From: Citrus sinensis
Taxonomy: Eukaryota > Streptophyta > Magnoliopsida > Sapindales > Rutaceae
Reading direction: 5' to 3'
Assembly: GCF_022201045.2 (NCBI RefSeq)
Contig: NC_068561.1
Coordinates: forward strand, 19,842,501 to 19,906,500
DNA: 64,000 bases
The notes beneath the pieces are model-generated. The model worked only from the letters and a program-made list of their open reading frames with translations, was not told where the DNA came from and made no database searches. Shown here in pieces: positions 23,651-36,674 of this stretch (position 1 is its first letter; the number at the start of each line of letters is the position of its first letter). The position numbers were made by a program, and so were the translations under genes.

Positions 23651-26600
23651 CCACCTATCTTTGTCTTAAGCTACCAGCTACCAAAAACTCATTAAAAAAC
23701 TTCTAATCTTACGATCCTCGTTTGCGTTTATTGAGATTTTTGCATGTTATATGCTACTTATTAAAGCAAAATTTTACCAATTAAAACATTATACCTTTTT
23801 TTTTCGTATTTAATTATGTGTCGTATGTGAATTTTCATTAACACACAAGTCCTAAGTTGATGGGAGTCCCCATATATATTACATTTTATTGATGCAACAA
23901 GTATTGAAGCATGAGAGAAAAACAATGAAAGTCTTTTTGGTTTAGCGCCTTGAATTTACAATCTAATGTCTCACCATGGATTTATTGGAGAACTTAAAAA
24001 AAAAAATTGTACACAAATAATGTAGAACATTGGAAGAAATGAAATGTCAAATAGAAACGATAATTAGAAAATGGAGAGAAATTTATTTTTCATTTTGTTG
24101 TTGTGAGTAACATTGAGCTTTACTTATACCAGTTAGAGAACATTAGAAATGCCCTCGCAAATAAGTCCATATAAAAACACTACACAAATCGTCACAAAAT
24201 ATCAAACATCTAAAATTTAGATTTAACCATGGAGACGAAATTAGATACTAAAAAGAAATGATTGGTTTGCTAGATATGCAACAAAGGATGAGAGAATATA
24301 TATATATATATATACATATATATTAAGTTAGGGTTTGTAGTACACACTAAACAAAAAGTTTTAAATTATATAGAAACAACATACATTTATAGATAAATTC
24401 ATATAAAGTACTGCAATTATCTTGGAAATCAAATCGTCGCAAAAAATTAAAGATCTAAATCATTTGTATTAACTGAACACCCCATGAAATAAATTGATTG
24501 ACGTGTTAGTTGTGGCATATAGAATGAGGGAAACAAATATAGCAAAATAGGGGTTGTATGAAACTTAAAAGAAAAGAGAGAGAGAGAGAGAGAGAGAGAG
24601 TTAAAACGTATAAAGCAAACAATATATTTTTGATGAGTTTGTTCGTGTTTATTATCCATATTTTTTTAATTCTAAAAATAAAAAAATGAGTTATTTACCA
24701 AACTAATTTCATAATTAAAATTACCCTAATTTCCTCATTATAATGATACTAGAACTATTATTGCTTTAACTTTTTATTAAAAAATAAAAATTAAAAATAT
24801 AATTGCTCTCATTGTCATTATTATTTTCTTTTTGCATTTAATTACTGTCATATCATATTTTTATTGTATTATCTTCTAAGGGCCTGTTTGGATTGCTTTT
24901 AAAAGATTTAAAACTAATTTTGAAAAACTACAACTAATTCTAGTGTATTATAAATTTTTCAAAAAGTTATGTTTAGCGAAATCACCTTATTCTCTAGAAG
25001 ATTTTGAAAAGTATAAAAAGAATAGTTTTTCCAAATCTCCTCATATATATTAAAAAATTAAAATTATCCTTATTCAATTAGGAAATCAAATTATCAAATT
25101 TAAATAGATTATTATGGTTACCAATTATATTGAGATAATAAAAAGATTAAATTAATAAAATAAAAAATTTATATTAGTTATCAATTAGTATATGTAGAAA
25201 AAAATTATATATACATTTTTATAAATTTATAAATAAAATTTATTCAATATTATGTTTATTTTAATCATTTATATTGTTACAGTGATTCAATAATAAGATT
25301 TACTAAAGACAGACTACTGCTTTAGAAACTTACAGCACTTTTAAAAATAAATTTTATTAAATATTTAAATGATTCTTTTTACAAGTAATTACTTTTATAT
25401 CACAGTTTAATAATAATTATTTTAAAACTATAATATTATCAAATTTAACTAGATTGTATTACATTGTTGTTCTTACTCACAAAACCCAACTCTACACCAA
25501 CTCCGACCCTCGAACGCAATCAAATATAAATGATACTATATGCATGCACTGGGAACCAAAAGAAATTGGGTTACTTAAAAGTTTGTAGGCCGAGTATGAT
25601 TGGAATATTTCGAGTTTTTTGTTATTGGTAACTAAATACACCCACCCCTTCTCATGTGCTGAGTTAAAAGGGGAATCTTCTTGGAAAGCATTTGGGTTCT
25701 TTAATGATAAGCCCAAGTGAGGCTGCGAGGATTGGGTCCAAGTGGTCCATTCAATGCCAATACAAAATTTGACCCAACAAAGGTATTTTCATTATCAAAT
25801 GCGATTGGAATCTATCAAAATAATATTTATTCACCGATTCACGTACCAAAGTTTACCTATTATTTAAAAACAAAAAAAAAAAACAAAAGTTTTACATATT
25901 AAAAAACAATAACCGGAGCGAATAAAATTACACTAATATGCAACAATTAAAAGAATATTACAAGAGTAGCCTTCGTTATTGTTGGAATGCTCCATAGTCC
26001 ATTCCATTACCAAGAAAATGCTAAAAGCTCAACTTGATGTAAACAAGAGTACAAGACATGTCCAAGTCAAAGTTTTCTCCTAACTTGTAAGTGATACGAA
26101 GATGGGTGTAAACAAAACAAAGACAAAGTCTTTGTCGAAACTCCAACTCTAGTAGGAGGAAAGAGATGATGATGACAAAAAGGCTCGACGAAAATGGAAT
26201 TTGATGAGTAAAAACTGGTTAAGCTGGAGTGAAGGAATGAGTTGTGTTGACTGAATTAGATTGAATGGGGTTCTAGGGTTTGAACTTTGAATGTTGAATG
26301 CTTCAATCTCGATGATTAGTAGTAATTCACAAAGTTGTGATGAAATAATAGAAACGAGTTACAGAAAGAACGTGCAAAAAATGACGATAATGATATGATT
26401 TTCAGCTCGTTTACTGACTCCCACGCTTGGTTTTTCTATTTTCGGGTAGTTTCGTCAATATTATTTAATTTCCAATTAATGAACACTTGCGTTATTTATT
26501 ATGCAATTGCCATTCCAAAAGAATGTTAAAAAAAGGGTCAAAATTGAGCAGCGGTTAGTGCACAAAAACCATGGGCACATGCAGTGAAACGAGCAGCTTG

Positions 26601-28665
26601 GTTGATAATTTTATTGAACAGGGAGACGACAAGAGAGAGAGAGACAGCAAAGGAAAGTTCGTTAAACGCCAAACCCTAAAATAAAACCCAAAACGTATCA
26701 TAAGTTTTTCTTATTCTCAACTCAAGTTATTATATAGGCAAGTGTCTCGAAATCGCCTCTTATTTATTATTTGAGCATGATTCGTATATTTTCTTGTTAT
26801 GAGACTATCTTAATTGCTATTGAAACTTGAAAAATCTCTAATATGTTTACATTATTGATTCAAAAGGTGTTAAGACACTCAACAATTCACTTCTCATTTT
26901 TTATGTGAAAAGGAATTTAAGTCTCTTTATAAGCATTATTTGATAAAGATTTTCTTAATGTTTCATTTTAAAGTATCATATTTAATAAGCTATAAGCATA
27001 TTATTGAAAGAACTCATATTAAATAGAAGAAAAAAAAAAGTGGTACGTTTGAGCAATAAATCTCACATAATTAAGATCATCACTCAATCATACATGGGTA
27101 CAATTGAAAAATAATTATAACAAAATTCAAAAAGAATATGCATTGAAGTGGGAGTGTGTGACAACTGAAGAGCACAGATATTGGCCCACTACTTAATTAT
27201 TGTTATTATTATTTTTACACACAACATATTGCCACAAAAAATGGCAGCCGTTTATCTCATTTTTTCGAAACCTGCGGTCCTTGTGAGTCTGTGACCGTGC
27301 TGCTGCGCCACAGTTTGGGCAATTATCAACTTATTCGCGTGTGAAATTTAATGAGGGGGAGTGCGTCAGAATGAGTGAGTGTCGGTGCTTTGGTTTGGTG
27401 AAGCGCGTTGCCAAGACGCCTAATGCTGATTGATCAGATTCGTACATTTTCTTAAAGAGTTATATGGAAAAGGGAGACACATAGCTGCCTAGCTGGGTTG
27501 GTTTATTTAATTATGTGATTAAAAATTCCACCCAAATCGTACAGATCCAATAACTCATAAGTCATAATCCCTCATCCACTACCAAAATTAGTGTCTCCCG
27601 TTTGTTTGTTTAATCATTAACGTTGTTTTTTTTTCCCTCTTGTGCTTTCCAGCTCCACTTTGTTGTTGATGTGGATTGACTGCTCTCATTTTTGGAAATT
27701 TATAACTTAGAAACACACCCACTTCATTCGATTGCCTCAAATATCATTTTTTTTTTCTTTTTAGGGTATTTCTTGGTTACAATAATGTAAGATTGATACA
27801 ACTTTTTTGTATACATTTCTCATTTGAGATAGACACTGCCTCGTTGGATTAATCTAGGTCAATTTCAACATATTTCAAAGACATTATGAAGGAAAAAAGA
27901 GAGAAGAAAAAAAAAAAAGAATTGTTGGATCTATGTAGCCATACAATTTCTTTATCTATTTCAAAGGTAAAATTATGAGGGACATTTAACCAACAAAGTG
28001 AGGGAGCATCAAAAGAAAATAAGAAAGCAAAGTTTGAATTTTTTTTTTTTTATAAGTTTGAAAAAAAACTGGATTTGGCTTCAGTGTGTGGGGAGAGCAG
28101 AGCAGCCGGGAGCTCAGTCAACACAAAACCGAGTGAGATTTGTTTTCATTTTCTTAAATTCTTTCATTTTTTTATTAATGAAGTCCAATCGGCCACGTGG
28201 AATTAGTCCGTATGGTCGAACGTACAAGCTGTGTGCATGAGAATACGAGAAGTACAGCTGGTGTAATGCCACGTAACACTGTGTACGTAATTGACTTTAT
28301 CTGTTTGAAAACTCACTCTACTCTACTCTTATACGCGTGAATACAGTCCCCCATCACAGCAAGGCAACGCAAATGGTGCGTGGATGTGACTTGCTGGAAG
28401 CACGAGTGGAAGTTTACTGTTTCTCGCGACAGCCTACGAGATTTGTACTTTTGGGTACAAGCACCGCAGAGTGGCGGTGGCGGTTGAGGTTGACTCATGA
28501 CTGTATGCTCTGTCATTTATTTTTCTCACTTTTTTGTTTTTGTTCGAAAGAAATGAAAAATAGAGTAAATGGCACCGTTTTTTTTTATTAATACTTTTTA
28601 TTCGTTAATTCAATTTATATTTTTATTTTTTACCATATTCTGATTTTCAATTTTGAAGAGTCAGG
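23651..28665. other. Gene-poor AT-rich spacer
   Basis: No coding frame here resembles a known protein. Simple repeats include (TA)n at about 24297-24314 and (AG)n at 24575-24600. At 24884 the words GGGCCTGTTTGGATTGC look like a hAT-MITE end, but I found no partner end. The stretch 25950-26700 has higher complexity but only short frames. Confidence 0.5.
24575..24600. repeat. (AG)n microsatellite
   Basis: An uninterrupted AG dinucleotide run of about 26 bases. Confidence 0.9.
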
Positions 28666-28673
28666 CCGTTGTA

Positions 28674-29133
28674 TAGGGATGGCAAAATAATCCGGACCCA
28701 GCCCGGACCCAGACGAACCCGGATAATCCGGGTCGGGTTGAACCCGCACCGGAATATAAAAAAATTTTGGTCCGGAATAAATTTTAATAATCCGGATATA
28801 TCCGGGTCTGGGTCCGGGTTTAGGTTAACCCGGACATCCGGAACCCGGACCCGGATATTTAATTTTTATATTATTTTTTAATTAATTTTATTGATTAATC
28901 TAAATGTGTTATTGTTTAGAAATGTATTAATTTTTTATTTTTAAAATTTTTAAAATTAATATTGATTCATTGATCCGGGTTCAAAACCCGAAATCCAGAA
29001 ACCTGAATTTTTCCGGGTTGAACCCAAACCCGGACCCGGATGAAAAAATCCGAGTTAAAATCTAGGTCCGGGAAAAGAAAATGGTATCCGGGTCCAGATC
29101 CGGAAAACCCGGACCCGAATTTTGCCATCCCTA
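28674..29133. mobile_element. hAT-type MITE with CCGG-rich interior
   Basis: Perfect inverted termini TAGGGATGGCAAAAT / ATTTTGCCATCCCTA and a perfect 8-bp duplication CCGTTGTA (28666-28673 and 29134-29141) define a 460-bp element. Both arms are packed with CCGGGT / ACCCGGAC words, while the centre (28855-28970) is AT-rich. It has no coding capacity; open frames inside it are low-complexity readings of these words. Confidence 0.93.
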
Positions 29134-29141
29134 CCGTTGTA

Positions 29142-30715
29142 CGATGCTCAACAATAAAATTGCTAAGCAAAATATGAGCAATTTTATCCCGACAAACCTT
29201 TTTTTTTTTTTAATTTATAACATAAGCATGTTAAATTTGGGCTATATTTGTGATTTGGGCTGGTAGCTGGTAGGTTAATTGAAAAATCAAATTGTACAAA
29301 TAAAAAAAATTAACAAAATCAAGTAAGACTATTCAAACATTTTTAAGAAGTTGATTGAAAAAAAAACATTATTAAGAACTTGAAAAATCAAAATGAAACT
29401 TTATCTTATAATTTTATATTGACTATTGACCATGGTCGAAGTCGCAGGAGACTATGTACATCATTCATTGACAAAGAAATTTCCTTCTCTTTTTTTTATT
29501 AATCAAAACATATAATTTTTTTGTTGACACTGGTCAATGAAGAAAATTATAAACAAAAAATAATTTGATCATTATAATTTTTTAGTAGTACAAAATGTAC
29601 CCAAATTCCACTTCAATCTGTAATTTTTTTCTAAAAGAGTAAGATTTGAAATCTCAAAACTCTCGTATGAATAAAATAAACTATCTTTAAAAATAATTTA
29701 CCAATGATTCATAATAAAAAAATTACCTCATTTTTTTTTCGAAAGTTTACATATATTTTTTATTTCAAAATAAGCACTCTATTCAAATTTTTTTTTAAAA
29801 AAAAAAAAGAGAGAAAAGAAGAAAATCTCTATATTATATTTAATGTTAAACGAAAATAGTCAAATAAACGTGGTTGGAAATGGGGCCTCTCTTTGTAAAA
29901 TTAAAAAAAAAAAAAACAAACCCTTTTCCTTCTGCTTCTCATATCTCTAATTCTCTATATATATTTGCTTGATAAGAATAGCAACAAGCCAGCCATTTGT
30001 TTGTGCATTCTTGATACAGAGAGAGAAGCTCAAGAAACTTGAATTTCCACTCTGTTAAAAAAAAGAAAATCCATTACAAACCCTTTAAACAACTTCAAAA
30101 CAAACAATACAATCAAATTGCACGCCACCTCTCGCCCTTCATTTTCTGTCATTTTGGTTCTTAATTTCTTCTTATTTCCGTTTTATCCGTTTTTTGATTT
30201 TTTGGCTCTTTTTGTTTCTCTCAGGTTAAGGTATGAGTCAATCTGCATTCCACTTTTATCCTGTCCCATTTTTCTCATTTGCATTTTGCCTTTTTGTTTT
30301 TGCATGGAAATGAACATTGTAGTTGTAGAGCTAAAGATGAAAAAGCGTTGGTCTTTTGTTTATTTATTTTCACGATGAATGCCATTTGAATGTCATTATT
30401 GATTTTTTGTGATTTTAGGTTAATTATTTGTATCATTTTGAGGAAATAGAAATGTGTTTTCATGGGGATGCTTGGAATTTGTGCAACTGAGCTTCTTTTG
30501 CATTTAAGCTATATCTATGGCCCGAGATACAAGGAAAATGCTAAAAAAATGCTTGGACGTTGATGCTTTTACCTCATTGCATTTCCCAGATAAAAACTTT
30601 CTTTAAATTGTTTATATTTATTTGATTTTTGATGATTCAAACAGGTACTCAGACCGATAAGTCTTGGTGATTTGAGATCTTGGGACTTCAAGCTAACCGC
30701 AAGCATCCGTTCAAG
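29142..30715. other. Spacer, promoter and 5' UTR of the IQM gene
   Basis: 29142-29950 is AT-rich with many poly-A and poly-T tracts. A likely core promoter is at about 29955 (TATATATA). The leader seems to contain a 5' UTR intron from about 30232 (AAG/GTATGAG) to 30643 (CAAACAG), ending 72 bases before the start codon. No other gene is seen. Confidence 0.5.
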
Positions 30716-33470
30716 ATGGAGATGGGGATATCATTTTCATACCCGGTTGCTGATTTTGATGATCTGGATAGCCCTTTTGGAGAAGTTCATTTGAGATCAA
30801 TTAGTCTTACAGAGGCTGCTAATGAGAGGTCAGTGCTGCGAAAACTCAGTGTCAATGGCCGCGAATCAAATTCAAAACCAACTGCGCTAAGGAAGAAGAT
30901 GATTGAAAGATTACTTAGCTTTGAAAGGAGAGCATTGGAGAGCAAGTTCTCATTCAAAACCCCTTCTGCAGAAATGGATAATCAAGTTTTTGGTAACACA
31001 ATGAGCTTTAAGGATGCAGAAGGTGGTGACCAATCTCCAGGATCATATGATTTTCAAGACGCCAAATCCCACTTGCCATTGGAGCATGGGAATCAAAGAT
31101 ACCAAGCTGCCTTAAGGTTGCAGAAAGTGTATAAAAGTTTCAGAACAAGAAGAAGGCTGGCTGATTGTGCAGTTCTTGCAGAGCAGAGATGGTATGAATC
31201 AATCAATCAACCTCAATGTGCTGTAAAGATCTATTGAATGTTATGCTCTTAACAGCTATATAATATTTGACTGTCATTGTATAGGTGGAAGGTCTTAGAT
31301 TTCGCTGAGCTGAAGCGGAGCTCCATATCCTTCTTTGATATCGACAAAAATGAGACCGCTCTTTCTCGTTGGTCAAGAGCAAGAACAAGAGCTGCTAAGG
31401 TGAGCGTCAGAAAAGGAGTTGATTCACTTTCTGTAACATCTCTCTAGTGATTCTGATAGCTGATTTTTCTTTCCTCGGCAGGTAGGGAAAGGGTTATCGA
31501 AGTCTGAAAAAGCTCGTAAGCTTGCTTTGCAGCACTGGCTTGAAGCAGTGAGTTCACTTTTCCGGGAAATCCTTCAAAATGAAACGACTATCTGTTTGCT
31601 AGATTACCCTTGTTGATCATTTTTCTTTTTGTTGGTAGATTGATCCTCGCCATCGCTATGGACATAACCTTCAGTTCTACTATGTCACCTGGTTGCATTG
31701 TGAGAGCCAGCAGCCATTCTTCTACTGGTAAAGATACTTGAGACCCCAACAAAATGAACAGAAAAATTCTTAGCTCCAGTACTAAGTATAATTTAAAAAA
31801 ACTGACCCCAACATTCTGGCATCCAGGCTTGATATCGGAGCAGGGAAAGAAGTTCATCTTGAGAGGTGCCCCAGATCAAAGCTTCAACAACAATGCATCA
31901 AGTATCTCGGTCCGGTTAGTCTCATCTCCAGCAGCAATTATTCATGTTGTCACCTTTATGAGCAACAAATGATTTGTTTCGGACGATATCAAGTTTACTG
32001 ATATATCCGTTGAAAAATCGATATTTTTTTGACTTTTTTTTTTCCAATTTGCAGACAGAAAGGATGGAGTATGAAGTAAGAATAGAGGATGGGAAGTTGA
32101 TTTACAAGAAGAGTGGGACAGTTCTTGATAGTACAAAGGGACCAAAAGATACTAAGTGGATCTTTGTGCTCAGCACTTCAAAGACATTGTACGTGGGGCA
32201 GAAGATCAAGGGCAATTTTCAACATTCAAGCTTTTTGGCTGGGGGAGCCACGCTATCTGCTGGGAGATTAGTTGTTGACAATGGATATCTAAAGGTAGAC
32301 AACAAGCCACCATTTGAATTTTCAAGAAATTAATTCATATTCAAAAAGTGCGTTAGAAAGTGCTTTTGGGTAAAATAGGCCTTAAGGCACTTTCAATGAC
32401 AATAAGCATATATACATTTATGTTAATCAATATAAATGAAAATAAAAGCACTTTGGCTATTTGGAAAAACTTTTTCCAGGCCAAAAGTATTTCCAAACAT
32501 ACTACAATTTCTCATACTTTCAGGCAGGTGTTTGTATGTTGATATTGTTTTTCTTAACTTGAAAGGCAATTTGGCCACACAGTGGACACTATCTCCCAAC
32601 AGAGGAAAATTTCCAAGCATTCATGTCATTCCTCAGGGAGCACAATGTGGATCTCACTAATGTGAAGGTAAAATAAAGTTAATTAGTAGCAAGAGATTTT
32701 CAACTATCCAAAATCTCCTTTAAATATTGGACAAACTGAGGCTAATTTGGCATATCTTTCTTGCTACGTTCCAGAAAAGCCCAGAAGAAGAGGAAGAAGT
32801 AGCTATCAAAAAGAGCAAAAGCATCCATGACAACCCACTGGAAATAGGAATCTCTCAAGACACTGAAGCAGCAGATGTTAAAACCTCAGCTCAAGAGGAT
32901 ATTGATTCAAGAAAAGAAGGGCCTAATCCTGCAGAAAATCCAGCTCAACCTGAACCAAGAGATGAAGTACCAAGGAGCAGTGACATGATTGATATTTGTA
33001 AGACAGAAGCACTTCCAGAAAGTTGCAGTTCTGAATATCAAGAGCATCCTTCAGATGATGGTTATGAAACAGCTGAAGAATCATTTTTGTCAGAGGAAGA
33101 TTTCATGGTTTCTAAAAAGAATCTGTTTGATGAAGATGCAGAAGAAAATGAAAAGCCAGTTCCAAAAGAGAAAATCATGCAAAGGATAGATTCACATAAA
33201 GGACTGAAATCATATCAGTTGGCTCAGCAATTATCCTCAAAATGGAGCACAGGGGCCGGGCCACGGATTGGTTGCATGAGGGATTACCCATCGGAGCTAC
33301 AAGCCCAGATTCTCGAGCTAGCAAACTTGTCTCCAAGAGCAAGTTCATCATCTCGGATCAGAAGCCGCTCTTGCCCGAGAGTGCTTGCTCCAAATTCAGT
33401 AAGCAGAGAAATATCGGCCAAAAGCCCCCTTGCTCCAGAGCAAGTAGTAGTATCACAAACAAAACCGTAG
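30716..33470 (+). CDS. IQ-motif calmodulin-binding protein, IQM family
   Basis: Eight exons, 30716-31191, 31285-31399, 31482-31547, 31639-31727, 31827-31914, 32055-32294, 32566-32667 and 32775-33470, give 623 residues and keep frame at every join. The protein starts [10 protein letters not shown]; a second ATG two codons on (MGISFSYP) aligns even better with the family. The IQ-type motif lies near [20 protein letters not shown] (residues about 133-152). The conserved IQM body follows: [82 protein letters not shown] and [19 protein letters not shown]. The tail is acidic and ends with [17 protein letters not shown] and a serine-rich stretch. Family members bind calmodulin without calcium and act in stress, defence and stomatal signalling. 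I cannot decide which IQM it is. Confidence 0.93.
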
Positions 33471-34512
33471 ACTACTTTCAAATGAAAACACAAATTCATT
33501 CATTTTTTGAAACTTATGTTGGGGATAGAGAAGATGACATAGGAGATACTTTCTGTATTCTATACCAATCTTTTACACGTTACCTTCTTAAATTCAGGGT
33601 AAAAATGACATTAAATTTAAAGGGACCATACATGTTTATGACAAAATGAGTCCCTTTTCAATTCTTTAGTTTTTTGAAATCTTCTAAATTGGATCTCAAG
33701 TTGAAGAGAAAAGGGGAATCGAAAATCATTCTTCTCTCGACATTGTAATAGCGTTCTGTATGCGACACTGAAAGCCACTTTAGAAGATATTGGATCTAGA
33801 ACTACGAAACTTTGGATGGCACTCAATCTTGAGTTTTGGTAATTAATTTTATGTATCAATGATTTTCAAGTTTCAGAATGTATTTAATAGGCTTAAATTA
33901 AGCTAAGCTACATGTCTGCACAATCACCACCACCAAAACAAATCCTACTGTTGGTTTAAAAAAAAAAAAAAGGCCTTTGTTGAATTATTGAACACCTGCA
34001 ATTATCCACTAACCTCTAAAGCATCAGAAATTCTAAAACATTAAAGCAGCAAATCCCCACCTTACCATGTAAGATGGCACCCATAAAATTGATGTTTAAA
34101 CTTCATAAAATCATTTGAAAACCAAATAACTGTTCTTCTCTGAACCCATTATTTTCTTCTGAGAATAGGAGTTAGAAATTACGCTTGTAACGTCTAAAAC
34201 TGAAGATCATAAAAGCGTCATCAAGGAAGACTAGGATTCAGGTCTGTGATTCAACAAACCAGTGAAACAGTAACAGTCACTGGACAGAGAATTTGTTAGT
34301 AATAACATATTTCAATGTACATATCATATTTCTTTGACGACTGAGATATACATTATACATACAAGAGGAAGAATCAATGACAAAATTATACAATAATTAA
34401 CCTAACCAACTAAAATGCCTCTCTCATTACAACCCCACCCCCCCACCCCAACCCCCAAACCATGAGTGGGAAAAAAAATAAAAAAAAGGGACAACAAAAG
34501 ATTAAAGGATAG
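33471..34512. other. Convergent spacer between the IQM gene and the HST region
   Basis: The left part is the IQM 3' UTR. The right end holds what was the original HST 3' flank before the Mutator-type element moved it away. A C-rich patch, CCCCACCCCCCCACCCC-like, lies at 34432-34455. No other gene is seen. Confidence 0.5.
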
Positions 34513-34522
34513 TATACTATAT

Positions 34523-36670
34523 GGGTAATTTTTACTTTCCTCCCTTGAGTTTTGGGCTTTTTGCACTTAGATGGCTAAGATCCGTTTATTAGTGAAAACG
34601 CCCCTACCGTCAGTTAATTTTATGGTTGACTGTTAGTGGAAGTTAAAAACTCTAAAATGCCCCTGTTGGATTTGTACACATCTGAAACATTTGGCGCCAA
34701 GTTTATAGCAACTATAATATTACTATTATACCCCTTAAATATAGGTTATTTACAATTGAATTCAATAAATAAAAAGACAATTGTAACCCTAACAATAAAT
34801 CATATAAACCAAAATACTACTTCAACATCATAATACACCACACTGCAATACCATAAAACAACATAAATAAATGATACATATATTAAAGAAAAAGCTAAAA
34901 TGTAATAAATACCAAATGCAAACAGTATGTGACTATAATACCAATGTGCAAATCATTCTAAAACAAGTGAGAAGATAATCCATTAATTACATTACAACAT
35001 TAAATAATATTCAAAGGTGTTTAGTATTGTTTCTCAAAGTTAGTTTTCTATTTTCTACAAACAATCGTGAAAAAAATGATTTTCGAAACAAACATTTTAT
35101 AAATGACTAAGACTCCGTTTGATACAGCTTATTAAATAGAGCTTATAAAAGTAGAGCTTATAACAATAGAGCTTTTGGACGAAAAGCTATTGGGTGTTTG
35201 GTTGTCAATTAAAAAAGTACTTTTGAACCATTAAATTGTTTGATTGTGTAAAACTAAAAGTGCTTTTGTGTAATTAAATTACCAAAAAGGATATGTATTT
35301 ATAATTATATAACATGTAACAAAATGCATCCAAGCTATCAATTAATAAGAAAAAAATCAGTTCAATCATTTTTTTTAATTTTCAAAATTAAAAATTGCAT
35401 AATTGATATATTCTCCTAAACAATTAATACTATCCAAATTAAAATGATGATCAATAATATAATTGAAATGTTAACGAAACATGAGAAGTGTCGAATTACT
35501 TGGCATCCTCCTCACCAAAAACGTTGGCTATGACTATGATTGCACTCTCAAGTGTTGGTTATGTATTAGGGATTGCAAAATTAAAGTGCTGGTTATTTAA
35601 AAAAAAAAAGAGATAAAGTGAAGTGGCGGCAGCAATATGTTTATATGGCAGCAACAATTTTCGTTGGGTAGATTTTATACAAAGGGTATTATGTAATTAA
35701 TGAAATATTTCAAGGATATTTTTGATATTATCTATTTTTTGGAAAAGCTCTCTAACCTCTACTCCCAAAAGCTTAAAATTTGGATTTTTGCTAGTAGAGG
35801 TAAATTAGCTTATTTAAGCTAAAAAAACTCTACTAAAAAATTAACCAAACACCATAAAAAATTTTAAAAAGTGCTTATGAGATTAAACAAGCACTTGTGC
35901 CTCTTAAATAAGCCATACCAAACAGGCACTAAATGCATCTGGATAAGTTCTTTTTTCTCGTCTTTCTAAATAAAAGTTGAAAATGTCTTTAAAAATTTAT
36001 GGACTTGTAATATTGTTTGATAACATATGCTATGATAAGAGTATTACTACTTTAAAGTAAACAAATTTACTCCACAGTTCTACAAATCTCATCAAAACCA
36101 TGTCAATTAACAAGAAATCAAGCACCCACTCGACATTTTCCACTTAGAGTAGTATCAAAATGCTCCAAATTAGGCCAAAAAAAAAAAAATTGTAGACTAA
36201 CCTTTTATTGGCTTCAACAAAGCGATTTGGATTCCTAGAGCATCGGCGAAATTCAGAGCGATACATAATGTAGGTCTTGTGTTTCTTATTCACTTTACAC
36301 AAGTAATGGATACTGCTCTACAACAAAGAAGATTTTTTTGCCTTCTAAACAGAGCTCTTAACCGTGCTTGTCGAAACAAAAAAGGCCACAACCGTGCTTC
36401 ATGAAAGAGAAAAGGCCACTTTGAATTGTTTTACAAATTTTGCTTTATAAATTAAGACACAATTTTTCAAACTGATTTGACAACTCACTGGCTCATGTCA
36501 ACCAAAAAGTGTAAAACTTTTGCTTGTCAAATGAGATTACCAAAGTGCCCACAACTACATAACAGAGAGCTAAGGTTTGCAATTCGTAGAGGGGTTTTCA
36601 CTAATAAACCGGTCTTCGCTATCTAAGTGCAAAAAGCTCAAAACTCAAGGGAGGAAAGTGAAAATTACCC
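34523..36670. mobile_element. Non-autonomous Mutator-like element at the HST stop codon
   Basis: The ends GGGTAATTTTTACTTTCC and inverted GGGTAATTTTCACTTTCC begin inverted repeats of about 85 bp that share CTTGAGTTTTG, GCTTTTTGCACTTAGAT and GTTTATTAGTGAAAAC. A perfect 10-bp duplication TATACTATAT flanks it (34513-34522 and 36671-36680). Long arms and a 9-11 bp duplication indicate the Mutator superfamily. The inside, 2,148 bp, shows no transposase and no gene fragment that I recognise, but it carries a nested hAT-like MITE. The right duplication overlaps the HST stop codon. Confidence 0.9.
35108..35931. mobile_element. hAT-like MITE nested in the Mutator-like element
   Basis: The ends TAAGACTCCGTTTGATA and inverted TAGTGCCTGTTTGGTA pair, and the inner CTTATT boxes continue the match. 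Motifs (CTCTACTAAAAAATTAACC, CTTATGAGATTAAACAAGC) recur in the split element around 7425-7762 and 12822-12905. The target duplication is degraded, so the ends may be off by a few bases. Confidence 0.65.
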
Positions 36671-36674
36671 TATA

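Noticed and set aside
24884-25450. Possible hAT MITE starting GGGCCTGTTTGG
   Set aside because: Only one end is recognisable; no inverted partner or duplication was found, so borders cannot be supported.
25950-26700. Region of higher complexity that might be a gene
   Set aside because: Only short frames, no conserved protein motif and no consistent splice pattern were seen on either strand.
28669-29170. Open frames of about 70 codons rich in G, R, S and P
   Set aside because: They lie in the hAT MITE and are read from its CCGGGT words.
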